Assembly (NCBI GenBank): GCA_033980235.1
Contig: CM067075.1
Coordinates: 19,046,844-19,110,843 of the forward strand
Reading direction: 5' to 3'
DNA length: 64,000 nucleotides
Origin: Diadema setosum
Lineage: Eukaryota; Echinodermata; Echinoidea; Diadematoida; Diadematidae
Shown: positions 37,492-50,400 of the stretch, piece by piece
Numbering within the stretch: position 1 is the first letter of the stretch
Layout of the letters: every line of letters starts with the position of its first letter
The notes under the pieces: model-generated
What the model was told of the DNA's origin: nothing
Seen by the model: the letters and a program-made list of their open reading frames with translations, nothing else
Databases searched by the model: none
Translations under genes and position numbers: made by a program

Positions 37492-39738
37492 ACCCACACA
37501 TAGTGTGTAGGGGGGTATATAGGAATCACTCTGAGGTCGGGTGGCCGGTCGGTCGGTCTGTTGCAAAATCTTGTGGATCGAACTCCTCTCTCAGTTTTTG
37601 AGCAATTGACCCCAAATTTGGCATGTGTGACCGCTATCAAAGGTAGATGTGCAAGACACCTTTTTCGTTAGTATTGCGTAATGCGTTGCCATGGCAACGG
37701 CATTTTTTAATAAAAACTTGTGGATCGAACTACTCTCTCATTTTTTGAGCAATTAACCCCAAATTTAGCATGTATGACCGCTATTCAAAGGAAGATGTGC
37801 AAGACACCTTTTTTGTTAGTATTGCATAATTAGTTGCCATGGCAATGGCAAATTTTTAAAAAATCTTACAAAATGTTGTGGATCAAACTCCTCTCTCATT
37901 TTTTGAGCAATTGACCCCAAGTTTGGCATGTGTGACCGCTATCAAAGGTAGATGTGCAAGACACCTTTTTCGTTAGTATCGCATAATGCATTGCCATGCA
38001 ACGGAAAATTTTCGTAAAAACTTGTGGATCACAGTACTTTCTCATTTTTTGAGCAATTAACTTCAAATTTGGTATGTGCCACTGCATTAGACTTGAAATT
38101 TGGCACACATGACCACTATAGTATATAGATGTGCAAACTTAATATTTCGTCAGTGGTGAACAATGCGTTGCCATGGTAACAGCCTTTTTATTTACCAAAA
38201 AGCATACAAAAATGTTGTGGATTCAGCTAACTCCCTTAGTCTTTGAGCATTTAACTTGAAATTCGGCACACATGACCACTGTGGTACGTAGATGTGCATA
38301 CGTAATCTTTAGTCAATGGTGATCAATGTGTTGCCATGGTAACGGCATATTTTGAATGAAAATCATACAAAAATATTGTGGATTCAGTCAACTCCCTCAG
38401 TCTGAGCATTTGGCTTGAAATTGGCACATGTGACCACTACAGCGTATGGATGTGCAAACTTGATCTTTCGTCAGTGGTGAACAATGTGTTGCCATGGTAA
38501 CAGCATATTTTCACTAAAATGCATACAAAAATATTGTGGATTCAGGTAACTACATCAGTCTTTGAGCATTTAGCTTGAAATTTGGCACATGTGACCACTT
38601 CAGTACGTAGATGTGCATACGTAATCTTTCGTCATTGTTGATCAATGTGTTGCCATGGTAACAGCATATTTTGAATGAAAATCATGCAAAAATATTGTGG
38701 ATTCAGTTAACTCCCTCAGTCTTTGAGCATTTGGCTTGAAATTTGGCACATATGACCACTATAGCATATAGATGTGCAAACTTAATCTGTCATTAGTGTT
38801 GAACAATGCATTGCCATGGTAACAGTGTATTTTTTTACCAGAAGCATATAAAGATATTGTGGATTCAGCTAGCTCCCTCAGTTTTTGAGCATTCAGCTTG
38901 AAATTTGGCACACTTGACCACTATGGTACCTAGATGTGCAAACTTAACCTTTGGTTATTGTTGATCAATGCATTTCCATGGTAACAGCATATTTTGAAGG
39001 AAAATCAATTCATACACAAATATTGTGGATTCAGGTAACTCCCTCAGTCTTTGAGCATTTGGCTTGAAATTTGGTACATGTAACCAGTATAGTACAGAGA
39101 TATGCAAACTTCATATTTCATCATTGTTGAACAATGTGTTGCCATGGCAACAGTGCATTTTGAATGAAAAGCATACAAACATTTCGATTCTCCTAACTCT
39201 CTATGTTTTAGAGCATTTTGGCTTCAAATTTGGCACATGTTACCTCTACATTATGTAGATGTGCAAAAAAAATCTTTTGTTAGTATTGGAAATGTGTTGC
39301 CATGGTAACAGTATATTTTGCCTAAAAATGCTACACTAATATTGTGAATTCAACTAAGCCCCTCAGCCTTTTAGCATTAGGCTTGAAATTTGGCACATGT
39401 GACGGCTATGATATATATGTAGGCCTATACATGTAGTTGTGCAAACTTCATTTTTTCCTAATGTCCAACATTGTGTTGCCATGGTAACACAATTTTTAAT
39501 GAAAATCATAGAAATCATCAGTTTATTTATCTTGCTCACTCAGTTTTGAGCACTTGAGTTGAGATGTGGGACATGTGACTAACAATGAGCAATTGATACA
39601 TTTATTCACTGTTGAACCGTGCATTGCCATGGTAATTTTTTTCCCATTAAAAAGTAAAAAAAAAAAAAATCCTGGTTGAGCTAATTCCCTCAGTTGTGGG
39701 TGGGGTATATTAATCACAATGAGTGATAGTTCTAGTTT
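37492..39738 (+). repeat. TTATACCCC/X-box repeat family, copy 2
   Basis: Same start (ttatacccccacccacaca, ggggggtatataggaatcac, ggtcggtcggtctgttgcaa) and end (ggggtatattaatcacaatg, agtgatagttctagttt) as copy 1. The interior has about a dozen units of about 150-190 bases, each with tgaaatttggcacatgtgac, tagatgtgcaaac and TTGCCATGGTAACAG. Confidence 0.85.
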
Positions 39739-40858
39739 GTACAGCATTCACACACAACAGGTAATACCAGTACACTTCCCTTTACTGCACTATTCAGTCT
39801 GGAAAGATTATCTTTTCAGACATGGTTCAGTACATGGTTTAATACCACACGGGAATGATAACTGAATTCTGCAATACATGAAGGACAAGTGTTTGGCCAG
39901 ATAATGGTTTATTTTCAATGCTCTCTTCCTACCTACAGTTGTAAGTAGACCTATGAAGACGAGACACCAATATTAATGTTCACCATAGGTGAATATGATA
40001 TTAATCCAATCTACAGAGACTCTACAGAGTTTAAAGCTTTCCTCATACATGTTACCTCTGAAGCTTAAAGTTTTTGAACTCACTGTAAACATTGCTTCAG
40101 CATACACGTATGTGATGCTTTCACACTTTGACACTTCAACCACGGGACAGTAAATTATCAATCAAAAATTTTTCGTAGCTGATTTAACTTGTGAAACGCC
40201 ACAAGACAATATACATGTACAATTTACATATGTACTTGTACTAACAAGAGAATATTTACACAGAGGAAATTCCCTAACATTAAAGAATGCACATGAATAT
40301 TTGCTTTGTCATGTACACTATTTCTAAGATATCCTAAATCAATTTTGCAAAGACAGTATCCTGCAATGCCATTCATGGTTTCTCTCTGTAGTTTTTTTTT
40401 TTCTTTCTTCTTCTTTTCCAAAGCATCTTACCCAATGTACTCTCCTGCCAAGCAGTAAGCAGTGGTAAGATTTGTAAATTTCTTTTTTTTTTCTTTAATG
40501 ATTTTACAAAAGATTAAATTCCATGTATTTGGGACAATGCTTTCATCAGATCTGATCCAGGTGGGACTACATGCAATGTATGATGTGTATATACAGTACA
40601 GTGTACTTGTATACCGGTATACAGTATACTGTACATGGACCCAATGAAAAACTAATAAGGGGGAAAAGAATACCAGTAAAAAAAAAAAGAAGCTTGATAT
40701 TAGATTTAATGGATGCACAAGATAAAAAAAAAATGGACAAACCAATTGCATTAATCATGTTGAAAAAGTAAGTGCTGTTCGCAAAGGTTTCCTTATGAGC
40801 TTTGAATGCGAAATATTTGGTTGGTACAATAGCTGATGATACACTATATTGCAAGAAA

Positions 40859-41082
40859 TACTGTATTCGTAGGCTGTTATTTTCACGTACAGATATTTTC
40901 ATGAATGGGGAGGACACGGAGATTTCACAAGACATTGTTTTTGTGAATTGACACAGAGGCCATCATTTTAGCGCACTGTTACCTTTATAGCGCATGATGA
41001 CATTTTCGTGTGTTGTTAAATTCGCGGCACAACTGTAATTCGCGAAAATTAAACCCTCACGAGAATAACTGCTTATACAGTA
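40859..41082. mobile_element. MITE of the TACTGTA / TTCGCG family
   Basis: Left tactgtattcgtaggctgtt with attttcacg; right cacgagaataactgcttatacagta is its imperfect reverse complement. The inside has attcgcggcacaactgtaat and tcgcgaaaatt. Confidence 0.7.
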
Positions 41083-44041
41083 AAAGTTTACCTCTTTGCA
41101 GTAGCAAACAGTATCTTAAAAAATGGTGACTCTGAAGGTAAGGCTTTTACACATGCCATTGCCCTTGCTACAACATACTGGTATCAAAGGTCTTTTTACA
41201 TGTATCATGGGAGTAAAACTTAAGTTCTATGAACAAAATATGAAAGAATTCTTTTAGGGGCCAAGAACTTTTTTTGGTACTCTTGGTAATGTAAACTGAT
41301 TCATAATGTAATGTATATGTTACAGAGTATAGCCATGCAGTTTATATGGCATAGTGCATGAAGTTTATGTTGACTTTGATACATGGCTCTGAAGATGGTA
41401 GAAATTAGTGGTAAAAAGAACAGGAAAATATGTAGGCACTTGGAAAGGAGAAAAGGCCTTGAATGAGTTCCACAAAACTCAAGTCTAACAATTTCTATCC
41501 AACTAAAGTAAACCAAGAAATTCTTATCAGTCAGGAATAAGATAAAATTCTCCATCATAATGTCTGCACACAGTGAATCATGATCTACACATAAATGTAC
41601 ATGTACTATATTTCAGAACTCCTAAACTTATATTGCGACACCTTTTTCACATTTTTCCCTCTGGGAAAAACTTCAGTTTGTTTAAACTTCTCATTTTACT
41701 ATTCCAAAATTCATGTATTTAGAAAAGATTGCATTAATTACATTTCCATGCATATTTACTCTTGATTTAAATCATATTATCAAATACACACACTTAAATG
41801 GTGGAGAGTACAGAAAGACAGTAAAAGAGAAAATTAAATGCCTAAGTTGCACATGAGCATGGTAGATTAAGAACATACATTTTGTTTAAAATCTACAATG
41901 TTTCCATTAGTGCAAACTTGGCATATTTAGATAACCTTATCACTAAAATACTGATGTTAAAGTCAAAGTGTCATACTAGACTGTCATGTGAGTCACTGTG
42001 TTAAAGACCTGTATTAAACTGAAATAACATATAAGGATATACATTATCATCCTTCTCTCTCTGCATAGTACATGTATGTATTCAACATAGATTAGGTTGA
42101 CTACATGTCAACACTATAACAATTCCCTTTTATTTTTGACAATACACCATTTCTTTGCATGAAATCCTTCACAGATTCTACTACAGCTTTCGCTATCATC
42201 AAAATAGAAACAAAGTCTGCTCAGGTAATTAATGATGACAACAACAACTTAGCAAAAAAGTTTTCATTTTGTCATGCATTTTTGACAAACAAAGCATAAA
42301 ATCAAAATCCATCTTTACAAACTTATCTTAGCCATCTTAAGCAACAACACACATTTTCTGGCTCTCATCATCAATGAACATAATACATGAATCAAATTAC
42401 ACTGAATGGCACACAGATGTTATTATCTACCATAAATATAGTTTCTCTCTATTCACAACACCACTCACAAACTATACAGCAATTTTTCATTGCTTGGATT
42501 CTATACACAAGTTTACATCACTTATCAGAAGACGAACATGTTGGGGGAAAGCTTCCCTCATTTCAATCATCAGCATTGAAAACAGTGAATAAAATACGAA
42601 CAATTTCTGAGACAAAGGAAACAGAATATTGCAGTCCACACTGTGTATAATACACTGCAGAATGGAAATGGACTATCCAGGTCTTAATTAACAGCTCTGT
42701 TATGTACTATGAAAAAAAAAATGAAACTATTTATGGGAGAGGTTGATTTAACATGTGGGAAACCCCATTATAACTACGTTGGAAGGCCCATCTATCTTTT
42801 TTTCTTCTTTCGTCAATATCTGAGTGGAAAGAGATCCACTGTTTTGTATCAATTAGTCACTTATACAACAGGACATAAGTACCATGGTAGCCAAAATGCA
42901 GGGAAGATAATTGTGAAAAAGATTGTTATTATCCAACTCCAAATCTTGCAAGGAACAACAGAACTTGCTCAGAGACAACTTTGAGAAAACCAGAAGACAT
43001 GCCACTACTGTGCAGCTGTAGACGAGTGCAAACCAAAGACATGCAAGCTCAGGTAGTGCCACAATGGAATCTAGCGCACGGCGACATACCGTGTATACAT
43101 CATTGTTTAATGGCAATCTCCGCGCTCAGCAAAGGAAAGTATCCATTGTGACATAAAATCTGAAATGTTTCACCTGCAGTCTTGGTGTTGCACACTGAAT
43201 GAACACACGCAAACACTGTGCATGGATTATACATGTATACTATATCGGTCTGTGCTACAATCCATGTACAGGATTTCATCTCATTAAATAAGTTTGTGCA
43301 TGCACAATGACTCAGAGGAGGTCCAATTCAGTGAAAGAGCTAATGCTGATTACTTGTGAGGGATGGTAGAAATTTCTTTTCATTTATGGGTAGAATGTGA
43401 ATAATACTTGAATACATGTACTTGTTATCAAGTGCACATTATCATGAAACAGAACAGAAACAAGATAAAGTTATTACAAAACTGGCTCTTGATATAAATG
43501 AGTTGAAGCTAGGAAGTGTCACGATGCACTCCAAGCTTAAGGAAATAGAGTCATAATTTTGTAACACTTCATTTGGACACTTCTCTCGACTGTGGTCCAC
43601 ACACAAGCAATGCATGTTGACAATATGAGAATATGTATTATAACATACGTATGTGTGAAACTTTACATGCAGAGCATAGCAGACAAGGACCATGAAACAC
43701 TACAACATATGTACACTAGCCCATCAGTTACAGAATGTTTGAACAAAATCACCACATGGGCCTCTCAAAATAGGCCACTGGACATGATATTGCTCAAATT
43801 CAGCATTTCAAACATGAAATACTATACCCAACAACCCTTCCCAATATATACCAAGGACATTGTGTTTGTATACAGACAGAAGTGACAGAAGTCAATCTCT
43901 TCATACATGTACACATCAAGAATACTACATTTTTGGTCTTTGTGTGTACAAAACATGAAGATAACTTCAGTGCTTGTGTGTTCACAACTGCTTAACCAGG
44001 AGGCTATTTTGAAGTGGCCATGTGGAGATATCTTATAATGA

Positions 44042-44047
44042 TTTATT
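44042..44047 (-). terminator. candidate polyadenylation signal of DNAJB6-like gene
   Basis: AATAAA on the minus strand (tttatt on plus) about 340 bases beyond the stop codon. Low certainty because AT-rich sequence yields such hexamers often. Confidence 0.3.
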
Positions 44048-44388
44048 GACAATTCATGATACAGTAATGAATACATTTTCTCCCAACTTTCTCCCAAAAA
44101 AATGATTTCAAGCCATAATATTGCAGACTTGAGTGAAATAAATTTATACCATGGGTGTAAAGTTCTTTGAATTTCAGTCTATGCTCAAAGAAATGATAAA
44201 AAAAAATAATACAGTGCACGTTTATATTTTCCTCATATCACTTGACTGGCATAAGCCTGAGCAAATGATTAAGTGAAAGTTTCCCCGTCATCCTTTACCA
44301 CAAGAACAATCAAAACAACAGTAACATATACATAATAAATAACTAATAACCTCAACATAGACTGGTAAACAAACCCATCTCAGTCCTC

Positions 44389-44485
44389 TCAGTATGTTAG
44401 CATTTGCTGCTGGCCGTTCACAAGCTTCGATGTAATCTTTCCATTCTCCTCCACAATCTCCGTCTCCTGCCCATTCTCAAGGATT
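44389..44485 (-). CDS. DNAJB6: DNAJB6-like exon 8 (C-terminus)
   Basis: It encodes [20 protein letters not shown] then [11 protein letters not shown] and TGA (44391-44389). It matches human [20 protein letters not shown]. The nuclear-localised long isoform tail of vertebrates is not seen. Confidence 0.95.
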
Positions 44486-47400
44486 CTGGAAAGTCACAAA
44501 AAGATATTAGGTCACTACTATACCTTCACATATAACAGATTTATACAGATTAATATATTGAATGAAAGATGGCCACAATCAGTGGTGTGTATCGACATAT
44601 ACTGGATTCATACAGACTGAATATATCAGACAACAATTCCATGTTTGTAGTCTTCTCTGTCTTTAAATCACTCACTTCTTTAAGCATCTATATGCGGTAA
44701 TTTAAATTCTAAAAGATATCTTGAAAAATAAGTTTATAAATTTGTCTACAAAATATCCTTTGCTCTGACAGCACCTCCATGACTGATCCCATTTTCTCTT
44801 TTCACGTTTTCACACAAGATAAAAGTCTAAATGTTACCCTCCACCACAAAACAAACAAAAAGTTGCCAGACATGAATTTTTAGTTAAGACCATATTCTGA
44901 AAGAGCAGACTTTAAGCTTTAAAATGATGTATAATTCAAATCAAATGGACTCTCCTAACCTATCTAACTAAATATTGGAGAGAAAGCACAAACTCAGGAA
45001 AAGTGTGAACTGAGAAAAGAGGCTCTGAAGTACAGTGTCTATTCAAGCGCTTAATCTTTACCAAACCGTCCTGGCTGTGCGATGAATGGGACAAAAAACA
45101 GGAAGTAAATGACCTGAGTAACAACAATGAAAAGGATTATCAGATTTAACTGAAACTAAGCATGCCTCATTAACTCATTCTGTCCATAATTAATGCCAAC
45201 TTTCAAAGCAGTAGCACTATCCTTTCAAAAGTTATTAGAGTTGAAAGTGAAGAGTGTGTACAAGGTTTTTCAGAAATGAAAAAGGGACTCTAAAGACACA
45301 CCTTAATCACAGTATTCTACCAAAAATGTTTGAGATAAACTGCTAAAAAACACTTTCCAGCCCGTTTTATGATCCCAAATTTTAGCATAATGTAAAAGAA
45401 GACTTGCTCTTTCAGAAAATATGAAAAAATCAAGATCGGCTAGGTTGACCCATTTCACTTATTTTCAGTCCTCACGCAAAATCAGTGTGTGCGACTTTTT
45501 GTTCATTTTGTGATGCACGGTCACAAATGTTATCTGGTTTACAGTAATTCCCTCTTACTTTCCAGTATCAGTGTCAATTATTCCTGGGATATCCCATGAA
45601 GACCAAAAGGATTAACGACAAAAGAAGTCAAAATAATGTTACATGGTTAATGTGTGAAAGGAAAAATGCGGAAAGTTAGTGTGAAAAATATCTATAATCT
45701 CCTCTCTTCATAGTCATGGGCACAAAGCTTAAAGGGGCATTCCAGACGATTTCCATAATTTCACATCATGTAGTACATATATCTACATCTCCATATGTGA
45801 CTGTGCATCACAAAACCAACAAAAAGTCACACCCCTTGATTTCATGTGAGGACTCAAAATAGGTGAAATGAGTCAAAAACGTCAATCTTGAGTTTTTCAT
45901 ATTTTTTGAAAGAGTTATTCTTCTACATTATTCTTTAGTTTGGGATCATAACATGAATGGGAAAATGTGTTTTCAGCAGTTTTTCTACAACCCTTCTTTG
46001 GGGGAGAGTAGAATGATCAAGTATGTTTTAGAGGCCCCGTTTCGTTTCTTCAAATCCTTTGCACACTCTTCACTTTCAAGTCTAATAACTTTTGAAACTA
46101 CAAATGTCGCTGGTATGCCTCCGCAATAATGCATGGTTCTCCTAATAGGTCTATAGTACATGTGGACAATGTGTGATTACATTTTCACAAAATTGGCAAA
46201 ATATTAAAATGACAAGTTGGTCAAAAATGTGTTATATGCTCACCTTCCTTGACCTAGGTTTAATTGGATGAATAGGAGAGCATGTATTTGGAGATTTAAG
46301 AACTTTAACTGGACTTTGATCCATTCATAAGTTTATGCACTGAGCAATTTTCAAGGTATGGAGAAAAAGTGCAATTTCTGTATTGAATAGTAAATTGTTG
46401 CCATTTTCATCTGGCCTTTGACCCTAAAATTCATATTAAGATAATCACTGTCAGGCAGAACATGCATAAATATGTAGTAAGTTTCAAGATAACTTGAACC
46501 ATTTCCTAGATAGTATTATGGAGGAAACAGTTAGTTCAGCACTTTCACTTGATCTTTGACCTTTTGACCTTTGAGGCAAAAAAGAAAAGAAAAGAAACTT
46601 AACAGAGAATCTCTATACATCTCACCAAGTGTAAAAAAAAATCCTGCTGGCATTGCATAAATATGAGGGAAATAGTAAAATTTTGAAGTGTTGCCCTTGA
46701 CCTTTGACCCCTGACCTTTGACCCCATGAACCCTAAATTCTCTAGATAATCACTGCCAGTCAGTACATGTATATATACTATATTCCATGAAGATACCTTG
46801 AACAATTTCCAAGGTACAGAGAAAAAAGTAAAATTTTAATATTTTTACTTGACCTTTTGACCTTTGACCTTTGACCTCATGACCCCAAACTTTCACCAGA
46901 GAATCTTAATTGGGTAATACATGTATACACTAAATTTCAAGAAAATATATTCAGGCAATGCATAGATATGGAGGAAATAAAGAAATTTTATGTATTTGAC
47001 CTTAAACTTTTGACCTTTGACCTTGAGTATGTGCACCCAAAAGTTGAAAGTCACAACTTCACCCCCCTAATACACATACATGCCAAGTTTCATAAGGATA
47101 CCTCTAAAGGTTTTTTAGCTACGCTTGCCACAAAATTCATTACGGACGGACGGAAGGACGGACAACCCGAAAACATAATGCCTCCGGCACCACTTCGTGG
47201 CGGAGGCATAAAAATGATGCTACTGCTTTGAAAGTTGGTATTAATCATGGACAGAATGTGTTAATGGAACATGCTCAATGTCAGCTTAATCTGATAATCC
47301 CTTTATTGTTGTTGCTCAGGTGGTTTACATCCTGTGTTTTATCCCTTTCATCGCACAGCTAGCATGGTTTAGTAAAGAGTAAGCGCTTGAATAGACCCTG

Positions 47401-50400
47401 CACTATAGAGCCTCTTTTCTCTGTTCACACTTTTCCAGAGTGTGTGCTTTCTTTCCAGTATTTAGATAAGTTAGGGGAGTCCAATTGAATTGAGTTATAC
47501 ATCATTCTTAAGCTTAGAGTCTGCTCTTTTAGAATCTGTTCTTAACTGAAAATCCATATCTGGCGACTTTTTGTTGGTTTTGTGATGCAGGGTCACATAT
47601 ATAGATTTGTGGATTTTATTGTGGTCCTAGAGCAGAGAAACCAAGACCCCGTTTAAAGTGCGAGGCTCGAGCCCCGCTTCAGTGTAAACGCGCGAAAGGC
47701 CAAATGCGAGGCTAAAATTGGCCTCGCATTTGGCCTCGCTCTGGAGGTGGTCTCGGCCGCGGCCGATCCGCGGCCAAGCCCGGCCTCTTCTTGGTGTAAA
47801 CGCAAACTGGGCCAAATGTGCGGCCAATTTTAGTCTGCCTTCCAGACCCTCTGCCCGTACTATTTTGCTATTCACGATATTAACCCCCTCAACGTCGACA
47901 ACTAGTATAGTTTAAGATGGTTTTGTCCTGCAAAGGATTTTTCCTTCGGCAAAGGCCTTTGCCCGAACGGCGACTTCGTCGCAACAGAATCCAGTTGGCA
48001 AAGGGTCTGAAAACCAGACTATACCAAATTGCGTTTGTCTACAAGCAGAGCGCCACTACGACAAAATATTGAAAGGTTTGAATTAAAAGCACGGCTGAGC
48101 CCAGCAGTGTTAACGGACAAAATTGCGAGGCTCGGCCGCGGCCGAGCCGCGGCCGAGCCCAGCCCCGCACTGTAAACGGGGTCCAATACTCTGAAAAATC
48201 TTAACCAAATTACACTGCACAGTGTTGATGACATAGGAGCCTCACATATTTCAGAAATCTGACAGTGTAATACCATTACAATACCGCTTGCATGTTCACC
48301 TGTCTGAAATTTATGCATGCCTTCTTCTTTTGTTTTGCTTCCTTGAGCCCCAACTCATGCATTTTTATCATGAGGCTGCCATGTCATCATCCTTGTTCAT
48401 TGCAATTTACTTTAAATTTAGAAAACATTCTTATTCCTTACCCCAATCACTATAAATTCTGAAACTCCATACTCTGTATAACTAATCTATAGTTGTTCAA
48501 ATGTAAAAGTCTGAAAATCATCCAGAGGTCACCTTTAGAATATGATGCAGTTGAACAAGATGAAATGATTTAGGAATACTGCTTTGGCACAAGTGTGAAT
48601 CTTACTTTGTTGTCTTGATCTTCTTGCCATTGATGAATCTTGTTGTTGATGTGGTTCTCCTAGTTGCACTTCCAGAGCGCGGTGAACCAAAAGATGATGA
48701 TGTTGAAAATGATGTGAACCTTGATCAAAATTAAATCATGTATAGAAATGTCAGACTTCATGTTCATGATTCAGTTAGTACATTCACACTACTCTTTAAT
48801 TGTGTTTGACCATAATCTGTTTCCATTAATTCTATACCTACAGGCAGGGCATTCATCACATTTGTCTGTAGCTTGCATTGTGATGTAAGCAGACACTTTC
48901 CAAAAAACCTTGGGAAACTCACAAGGTGAAATTACTGTTAGACTTTCATTACACAGTACTGTAGTCAGAAGAGCACATTTGGAATATTTGTGCTTAGTTT
49001 AATACACACAGGTAAAATCAGGGCTGAATAGACCTTTATTACAATACTATCAATTATAGCTCTGATAATGAAGGCAGTCCACTGTTATTAAAAAAAAGAG
49101 TATCTATCATGGTCACTACTAGGCTGCCAACCTCTGCACATCAAAAACATCTTGATACACAACAAAACAATCTGAATGTTTAGTAAAGTGCATATATTTG
49201 CTCTAAAAAATAGAGAAATCGCACATACCAGTTTCCAAGATTGCCATCAAAACAATTACTTTCATTAGGTTATCAATCATTAAATTTCATCAGGCAAAGT
49301 ACAGTGTATTTGCTGTCCAAACTTCAACAAATCAATTTCTAAAAATCTTGTCTGCCCTCCAAAACCTACCATGCTTGTTTAATAGCTTCCTATGAATTTG
49401 GAGAAACATTAAACATGTATATGTATGAGAAGTATAACCTACTCTACTAGATAATTCTTGTTACTTTCCCTTCAGCAAACTTCTATTTCCTCTCTACAAA
49501 TGTACATTAGTAATATTCACTATCTAACAGAAATTAGTTTGTATGAGAGAAGTGTGCAACAAATAAACCCAGCACTTGACAAGCACAAGACACTCTATAA
49601 TGTGACAAGATGAAAGATTCAGTCTATGGCACATTGCATGCTAACTGCCAGCTACCAATAATGTCAGCACTCACCCGCCGTCAAAGTCTCCGAACCCACT
49701 TTGAAACGAGCTAAACCCAGAGCCATGACCCAGGGGGAACATACTATGTCTGTGTAGGGCAAACATACAGTACCGGTACATCATGCACGGTAGGCATCAT
49801 GCGGGGAAGAACAAGAAATACATAGTAATTATGTGACATGAGGGTTTGCAAACCAGCTACGACATCTACACATTGAGGCTTTAGTTACTTCAACAATATC
49901 TCTACTGAAGCACTGCTACACAATAACATGCATGACATCCTCCATATTCATGACATGAATACTGACTATCCAAGTACAATAAAACCACTAGCAGTCAGTC
50001 CTCAAAGCAGCATCACTTTTGACCATGTTCTAAGTGCTTGGCTACAAGACTATATAAGACAAATGTTGTCACACAAACTGCATGAACAGGCATCACTAAA
50101 TGTTGAGATTTCTGTATCACAAGGGTTAAATGATTGCATCACTCCAGCAGCTGACAATGGTCTGTACACCAGTACCATGTTCTAAGCATGCACAGCACCA
50201 TGTACCCTCCAGGACTAATGGTATACTGTTGTTTCATTTATGAGCATAATTCACAAAGAAATTGCACACTGTACTGTCCTTTCCAATATAAAAGTGAATT
50301 TCACCAACTTATAAGCATGCACTTAAGACACTTGAGGCAACCCTTTTTAGTTCCAGCAAAGTAAAAGGATGTCCAGTACATATCATACTAGTACATAATT

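Larger units (their letters stand above)
39739..44388. other. 3' flank/3' UTR region of the DNAJB6-like gene
   Basis: Mostly unique AT-rich sequence on the 3' side of the - strand gene. Holds one MITE (40859-41082), a near-palindromic gtacagtatactgta-type AT stretch at about 40590-40636, and A or T tracts (40391-40412, 40678-40689, 42710-42720). No gene is supported; short open frames overlap one another on both strands. Confidence 0.5.

Noticed and set aside
37492..39738. CRISPR-like regularly spaced repeats
   Set aside because: Units of 150-190 bases diverge along their whole length and the host is clearly a eukaryote.
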